Below, one piece after another: positions 12,840 through 22,900 of a stretch of DNA of 64,000 nucleotides. Both the position numbers and the translations under genes were made by a program. Source of the DNA: Dasypus novemcinctus. Its lineage: Eukaryota; Chordata; Mammalia; Cingulata; Dasypodidae. The stretch covers positions 53,957,954-54,021,953 of the forward strand of contig NC_080695.1 of NCBI RefSeq assembly GCF_030445035.2, written 5' to 3'. The stretch's first letter is position 1. Each line of letters opens with the position of its first letter. The notes under the pieces were generated by a model. The model made no database searches. It was not told the origin of the DNA and saw nothing but the letters and a program-made list of their open reading frames with translations.

Positions 12840-13135
12840 ATTCTAGAGCATGACTTCAGCCTCAGTTTAGATGTCACCTCCCAGCCGTCCCCATCTAAAT
12901 TAACCCTAAGTCACTATCCCATTATCCTCCAATTGTCCAACTTTCATAGGACTTACCATTATCTGAAATTATCTTGTTTATTTCCTTGTTTTTTGTCTGG
13001 TTTCCTCCACCAAAATGTAAGTTCCATAAACAAATGTTAACTTCTCAGTCTTGCTCATCACTGAATCCCCATTACATAGAACAGTGTCTGCACACAGTAG
13101 GCACTTGGTAAAAGTACTGAATAAATGAATTAGAG
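12840..13135 (+). repeat. L2 3' end
   Basis: Has the L2 tail pattern: ATGTAAGTTCCATAAAC, CATAGAACAGTGTCTGCACA, AGTAGGCACTTGGTAAAAGT, then GAATAAATGAATTA. Confidence 0.65.
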
Positions 13136-13904
13136 TAATTAGCTCAAATAATAATATAAACCAAAAGTAAAAGGAAGAGGGTGGTCTATACAGCAAAGGA
13201 GAAGCTAGCAAGGAAGAATGGATTTAAAGCATGGTGGTTTGATGGATGACCCTAGTCCAGGGGCCCTTAATCTTTTTTGTTCCACAGACCCCTTAACTAA
13301 GTCCACACTACACTGTGTATTATTTAATAAATATAACACACCCGCACCAACATCCCCACAAGAATAATATTTAACCCCTGGTTAAGAACCACTGTGCCTA
13401 GTCTCATGACAAACTAGTACCTCTAAATTGCAAAGGCAATTATTTATGAAGTGTGCAGTCCACATCCCGCATGAATAAGCGAGAGAGCACTACATTTCTC
13501 ACACCACAATCACCACTGTCGTCAAGGTTTTATTTTAAGGGAGACTGACTACAAAGCCACCCCCAACCCCAAATCTGCAGCCCCATACTTTACCATTGGG
13601 CATGCCTGGCCCACTTCAATGAATAATTTGTCAGCTGTAGCAGGTTCAGACATGCCTTGTCTTCTCCATTTCTACCATACAAGTACAACTGACCCTCCTC
13701 CAGATGAGCCTCTTGGTAAACCCCATAGACTCAGGACTCTGCTACCTGCTTCTCACCAGTCCTCTGCGAGAAATGTCACTGAAGGGAAGGGTAAAAGTAA
13801 CAAAGAACAGATCTTGCTTTGTTTTTCAGATCCTAGTGGGCTGCTTATCCATTAGTGCCCTACGAAATGTAAACTTGTAGAGGCAGAAGAAGGGTTGGGT
13901 TCTT

Positions 13905-14085
13905 CTTCAGACACGTACTAGCTGTGTGATCTTGGCAAGCCACTTACCATCCCTATGCCTCAGTTTCCTCATCTGTAAACAGGGATAGTCAAGAGTATCT
14001 ATCTTAAAGGGATTTGGGGAGGATTTAATGAGACAATGCAATGTAGGGCAATTAGCAGAGTGCAAGACATGCAGCATGCATTTAT
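13905..14085 (+). repeat. MIR
   Basis: The MIR core is clear: CTAGCTGTGTGATCTTGGCA and CCTCAGTTTCCTCATCTGTA, then a GGATTTAATGAGA tail. Confidence 0.8.
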
Positions 14086-14437
14086 AGCATGAGGACAATC
14101 AAGAGAATTTGCTTTATGATCTTCATGCTTATACCCGAGAGCAGCAAAGGCAGAGTAAACAGCGCTCCCAGTGCCTCTGGTTGTAACTGGCGTCCAAAAA
14201 TGGCCAGAGCACACCCTAGGGTCCCATCTCTCTCCATCCCCGTGGGAGTAGGAAAACGGACACAAATAGTTGGGCTACGTTTAATGTCAAAAGATCCCAC
14301 GCCCTCACCCCAGCAACCCAAGCCCACCTCTCTAAGCTCTAGGATAAAGCTCCATCCCGAGGGCCCACCGGGCGGTGCCAGTGTCCGAGCATCACCTCCT
14401 CGCCTGCCGCCGCCGGCCCCCCGGGCTGCCGCCTTAC

Positions 14438-14760
14438 CACACCCTTTGCCGTTCCCGGAGTTCCAGGATCCCGGAGCCCAGCAGCTGCCCTCGGGCTCGG
14501 TGTGTTGCCCGTCCTCAGCAACTCAGGGCACCAGTTCCACCTCCCCCAGCCCTCTGTCAGCCCCGACAAGTTGAGGGTAGAGCCCCCTCCTCACGCACAC
14601 ACCTGGACCCCACGGTCGGGTCAGCTTTTTAGCCCTCGCCCCGGGCCTTGTCGGGAAGCAAATGGTTCAATTAGTAGTGACAGAGCGCAGCTCGGTCCGC
14701 CGCCGCCGTCTCCTTCTCTTCCCCGCCATATTACAGATCTCAAGAGGCAACGCGGGCTCC
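14438..14760 (-). other. CCP110: Probable CCP110 first (5' UTR) exon
   Basis: This GC-rich segment in a CpG island ends at a good donor, GTGTG|GTAAGG, at 14438. A second possible donor, CCAG|GTGTGT, lies near 14602. The upstream end is inferred from a YY1-like ATGGCGGGG element on the minus strand near 14728; such elements usually sit just downstream of start sites. The start site itself cannot be fixed from sequence. Confidence 0.5.
14667..14729 (-). other. Possible upstream ORF in the CCP110 leader
   Basis: An ATG inside the YY1-like ATGGCGGGG opens a 20-codon frame (MAGKRRRRRRTELRSVTTN, then TGA). It would matter only if transcription starts upstream of 14729. It is not in frame with CP110. 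Confidence 0.3.
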
Positions 14761-14871
14761 TGGCAACCGCCGCCGTAGCAGCCGCGGCTGCCGCCCACCG
14801 GACTCCACCTCCCAGGGCCGGCATTTCCGGTGGTTGCTTCTCGAGTCGTGACGCTATTGGGCCTACAGTAA

Positions 14872-14898
14872 ACTACAATTCCCGAGGTGCATTGCGCG
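14872..14898 (+). promoter_or_regulatory. ZNF143/Staf-type (SBS) motif, plus strand
   Basis: ACTACAATTCCC followed after four bases by TGCATTGCG matches the long SBS consensus bound by ZNF143 in both halves. It lies just upstream of the inferred CCP110 start. Factor binding is inferred from the motif. Confidence 0.75.
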
Positions 14899-14948
14899 AC
14901 GGGCTATGCGCCCTGGCCGAGTGATGGAGGACGTAGTCCTTTCGGCGA

Positions 14949-14975
14949 GCGCGATGCACGCCGGGAGACGTAGTC
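14949..14975 (-). promoter_or_regulatory. Second ZNF143-type motif, opposite orientation
   Basis: Read on the minus strand this is ACTACGTCTCCC then GGCG then TGCATCGCG, a close SBS match facing the one at 14872-14898. The half-site GGACTACGTCC lies between them, near 14929-14938. Confidence 0.65.
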
Positions 14976-15252
14976 TTCACTGTAAACAATTTTAAAATTT
15001 ATCACTGTTGATCGCTCCTAAAGGTCTGAAACCCCCTGAATTGTTCCTCGAAGTTCTCATTTTTTGTTTATTTGTATAGACATTTTCTGTGTGGTCGCTG
15101 GAAAACATACTACATTGATCAAAATTATTTCTCTGTGGACAAAAAATTGCTGAATCAACAGATGCCAGCTCAAAGCCTTAAGACACCCTTAGCCGTTTGC
15201 AAATCAGTGGCAAAAGACGTCCAAGGAAGAAAGGTAACAGATTCAAGATGGC

Positions 15253-15277
15253 AAAAAAAAAAAAAAAAAAAAAAAAA
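15253..15277 (+). repeat. A25 homopolymer
   Basis: An uninterrupted run of 25 A. It may be the tail of an unrecognised retroposed piece at about 15060-15252. Confidence 0.9.
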
Positions 15278-15431
15278 GCCCTGGGAATTTTACCAAAGTT
15301 CTCTATCGTAACAACACGCCACCAGCTCTACAAAATAGATTTAGTGTCCCCTTTACCTTCTGCCTCTCTTATTGACCCGCCTTCCGATACCTGTTTTTGC
15401 ATGCATAAAATGGAGATTTTAAAAGTACCTA

Positions 15432-15680
15432 GTACAGGGTGGTTATGAGGAGTGATTGAGATAATCCTTGCACAATGTCTGGCACATAAACCCCCACTAT
15501 TAGCCCTTTGTAGAAGTGAGATTCGGAGGAGCAGTAGCAGTGGAGAGGTTACAGCCTAAGACTGCGGTGGCTTTGATGTCAGTCCTGACTCTGTCCTTAA
15601 CTGCCCAATGCACTTCACTTCCCCTGGCCTCGGTTGGCTCATCTGTAGAATGAGGGTTCTTTAAAATCCCTCCTGATCGT
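15432..15680 (+). repeat. MIR pieces
   Basis: Two MIR-like segments: a tail (GATTGAGATAATCCTTGCAC, GTCTGGCACATAAAC) at 15432-15500 and a core (CGGTTGGCTCATCTGTAGAA) at 15510-15680. Confidence 0.5.
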
Positions 15681-15879
15681 TGTCTCCTTTGCTATGCTCT
15701 TTCATTCCCTCAGAATCTGAAAAATACCTGTAAAGTCGACTGAAATTCGCCTTCTAAGAACTGAGGCTCTTGTGCAAATAAGTGAGAAAGCGCGTATGAA
15801 ACGTTTGCCGGGCACAGGACCTGGGTCACGGTGAGTGCTCTGTAATTGCTAGCTGCATTTCCTAACACTGTTATTTTCC

Positions 15880-16025
15880 CCCACTAGAATATAAGCTCCC
15901 CGACAGCAGGAAGTCTGATGGTCCTCTTCGTTGCTGTGTCTCCAGCACCTGGACCGATGTTTGGCACATCTTGAACTGAACTGAAGTTTCCTTGCGAGCA
16001 TAATAAATGAGTCACTAAGATCCCT
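15880..16025 (+). repeat. L2 3' end
   Basis: Pattern TAGAATATAAGCTCCCCGAC, GTGTCTCCAGCACCTGG, GTTTGGCACAT, as in L2 ends. Confidence 0.6.
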
Positions 16026-16129
16026 TCCAGCCCTACAAACTATGAAGGCTCTTTTATCCCGCCCTTTCTCTCCCACCCAATCCCAAAGCCCTGGCCCGGG
16101 TCCGGACCCCAGAAAGTCCCTTTGGAACG

Positions 16130-16375
16130 CGAGCCTGGGCCCGCCTCCGTCGCAATGGCAGCGGCTCCGCCCATGTCCTGGAGATCCCGGGCTCTGATTG
16201 GCTGGAGCTCAGGCGCCGTCTCCTGATGGGCCGGCGGGCGCCATTGTGCGGCGCTGATCCCCTCAGAGGGTGCCGGCGCGGCTAGCGCCTTGGGTTCTCC
16301 CGCTCGCCTCTCGCTTTCCCGTCCCGGGAACCCGGCGGGTCCCGGACTCCAGTCCGTGCCGGTGCGGGCGCCGGC
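16130..16375 (+). promoter_or_regulatory. GDE1 CpG-island promoter and 5' leader
   Basis: GC-rich and without a TATA box. It has a GC box GCTCCGCCC (16164-16172), a CCAAT-type element CTGATTGGCT (16194-16203) and a GCGCCATTG YY1-like element near 16238-16246. Transcription probably starts between the CCAAT element and the ATG at 16376; the exact site is not visible. Confidence 0.7.
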
Positions 16376-16636
16376 ATGTGGCTGTGGGAGGAGCAGGGGG
16401 GCCTCCTGGCCCCCTTCTCCCTCCTGCTGCTACTGGTGCTGGTGGTGACGCGCAGCCCCTTCAATGCCTGCCTCCTCACCGGCAGCTTCTACCTCTTGCT
16501 GCGCTTCTTCAGCTTCGAGCCGGTGCCCTCCCGCCGGGCCCTGCAGGTGCTCAAGCCCCGGGGCCGCATCTCCGCCATCGCCCACCGCGGCGGCGGCCAC
16601 GACGCGCCCGAGAACACCCTGGCGGCCATTCGGCAG
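16376..16636 (+). CDS. GDE1: GDE1 exon 1 coding part
   Basis: Residues 1-87, from MWLWEEQGGLLAPF to ENTLAAIRQ, with donor CAG|GTGAGC. G at -3 supports the ATG. It carries the signal anchor and the catalytic HR pair. Confidence 0.96.
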
Positions 16637-19600
16637 GTGAGCCCCGCCGCCCCTCCCGGGGCTCGGCCTTTTGCTTGTCCTTCAGGAGGTTCCCCCAGTC
16701 CCCGCGGGATAGCTTTCCCGGTCCCCCCATTAGCCCAGTGGATGGCCTTTGATCGCCCCCGGTGTCTGGGAAATCTCCCGACTTCAGGTATTTATAGAAT
16801 ACTTCAGTGCATATTTATAGAGCGCCTGCCGCGTACCGGGCGCTGCGCACACCGCGTGCACCAGACAGGTAGGGGCTGTGCCTTCACCGAGCTTACGCCC
16901 GAGTGGGAAAGGCAGTCCCCAAACGGTGAGCCAGGAACCGAGACGAGACACTGTTAAGGATCTGCGACAAGTACAGTGAAGAAATAGTGAAATAGCATGA
17001 AGAATAACTGGTTTGGGGGAGGGGCTATACGTTATGCTATTGTAAATAGGGAAGTCCGGGAAATCCTCAGTGAAGAAGTGACATTTGAACCGAAACCGGG
17101 ATTAGGAAAAGAAGCCAGCCCTGACAGCCGGGGGTAAAGCTTTTCCAGAAAAGGGAATAGGAAGTGCAAAAACCCCGAGGTGGGATTGATCTTGGAGTGT
17201 TCACGGAAGAGGCAGTAGGTGGTCTGACTTCAAGGGACAAAACAGAACCGGTGTTGGAATGAAATAGTAAATAACGGCCAGGTCATCTAAGGTCTAGGGC
17301 AGCAGTTGAGTTTATTTTAAATGGGTCATCCTTAACAGGAGCTGGGGCTTTGCTTGTACCCTAAATGACCTTAGTCATCTCCTTATCACCTCCCCACCCA
17401 CCCAAACACAACCTGGCCGACTGGCTGGGCAGGGTTAATTTTTGCCTCACCTTTTCACAAGGTGCTACTTAGACTTTTGATCCCTCCCAGCTCCTGGCAG
17501 TCTCCTGATTTCATAATGTTGACAGCTTGCATAGTAAGAGAGCTTTTCAGTTGACTAGACTCTTTTGCATCTGTGGAAATACCTCTGATCATTTCATTTA
17601 TTTGAGACATTATTTTAACACTGAATGGATGAGAAAACCAAGACACAAACACACACAGCTCCTTCCAGAATTCAGCTCCAAGTCCAATGTTCTTTGTCAT
17701 CAATTAGAATATGTTCCAGGATGTAAAAACTTGGAATAACTGTACTTTCTTTGTCCAGCTAGAAACAGGACTGTGTAATGAGTGAGTTACTGAAGGCTCC
17801 AGACAGGATCCTGACGAGGGTATGGGCAAGCCTGGGGCATAAAATTTAAGGAGGTACTCATTCTCATGGTCCTACAAGTGTGGGGTTGGTGCCTAACAGT
17901 GTCTCCTTAAATTTTGCACCCAGAGCACCTCTCCTCACCCGCCTCCCAGCCCTGACTTCAGTTTCCCTTTTTGTAAAGTGGGAATAAGTTTGGAATCTAC
18001 TTACTAGGTTGTGAGGCCTCAGTGAGATAATCTGCACAAAGTACTTATCCCATGGTAAGACCTCCATAGATAGAAACTATTTATGACAGGAATTGAAAGG
18101 TGGCTGGATTCTTTAAAATCACTTTAGTGTAAAGGTTAAAAAAAATTAAGTCTGAAGAAGAAAGGGCATTAGGAGAGCAACTTTTGAGTCAGTGGAAGGC
18201 ACCCGAGTTTTTGGGTTTATAAATCAAGTTATACTTTTATTGTACTTCTCTCCCCTTGTTTCTTTGTGATGGAAAGGAGACAGTAAGGGTAACTTTTCTG
18301 GCTTTTGTTTAAAACATAAATCTAAATGCTCTTGCATAGTTTGTAACAAATGTTTCACAACAATGCAAGGTCTTGGTGGACCTTGCCTTAAAGCATAGCT
18401 CAGTGTTAATTGAGCACAGAATAGGAAGCGGACTTGGCCCAGTGGTTAGGGCATCCGTCTACCACATGGGAGGTCTGTAGTTCAAACCCTGGGCCTCCTT
18501 GACCCGTGTGGAGCTGGCCCATGCGCAGTGCTGATGCGCTCAAGGAGTGCCCTGCCACACCGGGGCCTCCCCCGCGGAGGGGAGCCCCACGGCGCAAGGA
18601 GTGCACCCCATAAGGAGAGCCGCCCAGCGGGAAAGAAAGTTCAGCCTGCCTAAGAATGGCGCCACACACACTGGAGAGCTGACACAATATAATGACGCAA
18701 CAAAAAGAAACACAGATTCCCGTGCCAGTGACAACAACAGAAGCGGACAAAGAAGAAGATACAGCAAATAGACACAGAACAGACAACCAGAGCAGGGATA
18801 GCGGGGAGAGATAAATAAATGAATCTTTAAAAAAAAAATTGAACGCAGAAGGCACTCATAAGTATGTCTTACTGAATATAAATCATATTAAATGAATGAG
18901 GAAATATGGATGTGAAACACATACACATATTGCATTTCATAGCCCATTGTGTTGCAAGGGAAGTCCAGCTAAATTCCATTCATGCCTTGTACACTTTTGT
19001 TCAGCATGTTTTTAATATATATCATAATGATAAAAAACATTGTACTAAATCGATTCCTGGTCTTAAGAGGAAATGAGATGTGGTGATTCAGCATATTAGA
19101 ATATAAGGTCATTATCAATGACCTTCATCCGTCACAGTATTTAGTGCTAAATTCAGCCTGTAGAAGACAAGGTTGAATTCTCCTTCTTGATTTCAAAAGA
19201 AATATAGTTTAATTCCATCAAGGGTTTTTTATTTTTTGTCCTGTTCTCTTTCTTTGCATGTTTGCAAGTCATTATTTATATTCCTAAGCATTATACTGTT
19301 TTTAAAAAAAAAATCAAGGAAGACTTTCTGACAGTGGTGGAATTTCCTGTAGATTAAAAACTAAATATAGAAGGAAAAACTTGACAGATATGAAATGAGT
19401 GTATCCCAAAAACAGGTATACTGTTATAAACAGTGGCAAAAGTTCATTCTCCATACAGTGACCAGAGTGCTGCTTGAAAAGTATAAATCAGATTATATGC
19501 CACCTTTATTTAAAACCCTCCAAGGATTTCCTATTGCAATTGGATAAAATCCAAAAGCCTTACCTTGTACCTTTCTCAAAACCCCTGCTCACTCTGCTCC

Positions 19601-19954
19601 AGCCACCCTGGATGTTTGTTAGGATACTTTAGGCTTCATGTAACAAAAAACATACCTTAAAATATCTGAAACCAGAAGGGAACTTACTGTCTCACATTAC
19701 CAAGAGGTGTGTAAATGTGGAGGTTGTTCTCCAGGGTGGTTAACTCACCTGCTCAATTTGTGGTCAGCAACGTCCCAAGTTCTTTTGATGTATCTTCTCT
19801 GACATCTGCAGGATATTTTGCTAGCCCTCATTGATGCCATGAAGTCACCATTGCAACCCAAGCATCCCATTCTTACATATCAGCATCCAATCTCAAGAAA
19901 AGACTCCACTCCCTCTTCCTTGTGTTTGTCCCAGGTTCCCTCACCCCCTTCCCA

Positions 19955-19998
<44 letters not shown>

Positions 19999-22900
19999 GA
20001 CTGGGAATAGGCCACTTACTCTGAGCACAGGAGCAAGCTGAATATTGGGGGCAAGAGCAGGCCTTTACCAACAGAAAAGAAGAAGGGGCCTAGATTAGGG
20101 TAGACAATCAACACTTTCTGCCACCTGGGTGGCTCATACCTACCTTGTGGCCTCACATTATACTTGATGTTTCTTCTATTTGGAATACTCTTTGCTCAAA
20201 TATTTGCATGGCTGACACCCTTTCATCATTAAGGTCTCAAGTGAAATGTCCTATTTTCAGATAAGTCTTCTTCCCTGACTGCCTTATTTAGAGACCCCAC
20301 CTGCCTTCACCTTCACATTACCCTCTATTTTCTACTTCAAAACATTTATTACTATCATAACTTCCATGTAAACATGTTTGTAATTTGTTTCTCCCCACTA
20401 AAATGTCAGATCCATGAAGCTAGATAAAGGTTTTTTGCTATTATCTAGTCACTGCCTAGCACAGTGCCTGATACAGATTAGGCATTCAGTAAATGTTTAC
20501 TGGAAAGATTGTGGATTGTGATGTACAAATAGCCAAGCAGCACATGAGAAAAGATGAGGGAAATGCAGATCAAAACCACCATGAGACACTACTTCACACC
20601 TACTAGGATGGCTATAATAAAATAAAACAAGCAATAACAAGTGTTGATGAGGAAGTAGAGAAATTGGAGCCTTCATCCATAGCTGATGGAAAAACGGTCT
20701 GGCAGTTCCTTAAAAGATTAAATAGGGAGTTGCCATATGACCCAGCAATTCCACTCCTTGGTATATACCTAAACTAATTGGAAACATAGGTCCACACAAC
20801 AACTTGTACATGAATGTTCATAACAGCATTATTCATAATAGCCAAAAAGTAGAAACAACCCAAATGTCCATCAGTTGATGAATGGATAAACAAAATGTGT
20901 TATAGCCATATAAATATTATCCAGCCATAAAAAGGAAAGAAGTATTACTGGTACATGCTATAACATGGATGAACTTTGAAAACATTTTGCCAAGTAAAAG
21001 AAGCCATTCACAAAACACTACATATTGTGTAGTTCCAGTAAAGAAATATTTAAAATAGAGCTGGGGGTGGGGGTAGGAGTTGGTGATTGGGAAGAAATGG
21101 GGAGTGGCTGCTAATAGGTATAGGGGTTTCATTTGGGGGTAATGAAAATGTTCTGCAATTGATTGTGGTGATGGTTACACAACTCTAAATATAATACTAT
21201 TGAATTGTATACTTTAAATGGGTGACTTGAATAGTATATGAATTGTATCAATAAAGCTGAGAAGAAGAAAAAAAGGATTGTGATTCTGAATGTGGTCAAA
21301 TTATAAAATCTCTGCTTATTCCATTCTGCCACTCTATTCTGGTAGTGTAATCTGTTTTTTATCATTTTAAACAAATTAAGTTCTTTCAATATGTTATGTT
21401 ATAGGTAGAGATATTAAAAAGATACTTTTGGTGGCAGACTTGGCCCAGTGGTTAGGGCGCCCGTCTACCACATGGGAGGTCCGCGGTTCAACCCCCGGGC
21501 CTCCTTGACCCGTGTGCAGCTGGCCCATGCGCAGTGCTGATGCGCGCAAGGAGTGCCGTGCCACGCAGGGGTGTCCCCGGGTAGGGGAGCCCCACACGCA
21601 AGGAGTGCGCCCCGTAAGGGGAGCCACCCAGCGCGAAAGAAAGTGCAGCCTGCCCAGGAATGGCGCCGCACACACACGGAGAGCTGACACAACAAGATGA
21701 CGCAATGAAAAGAAACACAGATTCCCGTGCCGCTGATGACAACAGAAGCGGACAAAGAAGACGCAGCAAATAGACACAGAGAACAGACAACCGGGGTGGG
21801 GGGTGGGGAGTGCGGGGGTGGGGAGGAGATAAATAAATTTAAAAAAATAAAAAGATACTTTTCACTGAAACATTTTTAAAATGTGAATTTGTTGAAGCAA
21901 ATTCTTTTTAAATCAACTTTATTAAAGTATAGTTGATATACAGTAAAATCACGTTTTAAGTATACAGTGTGATGAGTTTTGGTTTATATACAGTATAGTA
22001 ACCACCACCCCAATTAATTTCAATCAGCTAAGAAAGTTCCTGTGTCCCCCCTTTGGAGTCAAACTCCACTGCCACCTCTGCCCCAAGGCAACCTTTGACC
22101 TGATTTCTATATAATATACTACATTATTCTATTACTAAACTATTACTATAGTTTCAAGCAAACATTTTAAATAAAATAAAAATTTAATAAAACCACAGTA
22201 ATTATATAAACTGGTTTATGTGAAATTTGTATGTTTAGAAGAAAAATACTCTTATGATAAGAAATTTCTCTAAATAAATGAAAAGATGAATATGAAGTAT
22301 ATACTAATATGTGAATTGGAATGGGGTTCATCTTTTTGCCTCTATAACTGAAATAACATAAAAGTATTGATAAAGAATAATGAATGCTACCTGGTTTAAG
22401 AAAGTCTGCAATAGTGAGTGGTTCTTTTATAGACTTTTTGTCTTTTGTTTTTGGCCTTAATAAACTACTCAGAAAAGAAAGATAAATGAACTACTCACTA
22501 GGTCTAGTATTCTTACTAAAATACAGGGTCTCACCATTGTTTGGTTTTATATTGTAGCCAAATGAAGATGACCCTAATGAATAAAAGTATAATTGAGCCT
22601 AATTATAGTACCAGCATCATGGAATAAGGATAATATTTGTGTTATAGTAAGAGAGATGCACTGTTTACTGAAAATGTGATTTTGTTACATTCTAAAATAT
22701 ATAACTCATGTTAACTTACCAGTATATTATTCTGTATTTAACTTAGAAAAGACATACCTTTTAAACTCTTGTCAGTATAGATATATCATTATAATTACTT
22801 TTTCACTAAGAAAAAAAGTGTTTTTCTAATTATAATACCTTATATCGAGTGCCAACTCTGAGCCAGGTGCCTGGCTTGGCAATTTACATATACTATATCT

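Larger units (their letters stand above)
11419..14437 (-). other. CCP110 intron 1
   Basis: Long 5' intron, if the leader exon at 11326-11418 is real. It contains an antisense L2/MIR end near 11755-11835, an L2 3' end (12840-13135), a small MER-like element near 13257-13400 and a MIR (13905-14085). Confidence 0.5.
14380..14980. promoter_or_regulatory. CpG-island promoter of CCP110
   Basis: GC- and CpG-rich DNA without a TATA box, between intron 1 of CCP110 and the gap before GDE1. Visible motifs are an ETS core TTCCGG (14825-14830), an inverted CCAAT box ATTGG (14855-14859), a TGACGC CRE-like half site nearby, a YY1-like ATGGCGG on the minus strand, and two ZNF143-type sites listed separately. 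Confidence 0.8.
14981..16120. other. DNA between the CCP110 and GDE1 promoters
   Basis: No exon is recognised here. The stretch holds an A25 run at 15253-15277, MIR-derived pieces at 15432-15500 and 15510-15680, and an L2 end at 15880-16025. The sequence just before the A25 run has the look of a retroposed tail, but I could not name a source. Confidence 0.6.

Noticed and set aside
14089-14924. 161- and 140-codon plus-strand frames in the CpG island
   Set aside because: GC-rich island DNA gives long Pro/Ala/Arg-rich frames by chance. They are antisense to the CCP110 leader.
15060-15277. Processed pseudogene ending in A25
   Set aside because: The sequence before the A-run is tail-like, but I could not recognise a parent gene or target duplications.
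18424-18500. tRNA genes at the SINE heads
   Set aside because: Box A/B-like sequences are present, but the heads do not fold as complete tRNAs by eye and are part of retroposed SINEs with target duplications.
18406-18855. Long antisense open frames over DAS-SINEs (for example 18406-18855, 21394-21790, 37395-37860, 44858-45372, 58030-58434)
   Set aside because: Similar frames recur over every SINE copy because the SINE is GC-rich and low in stops on that strand. They are by-products of the repeat, not genes.
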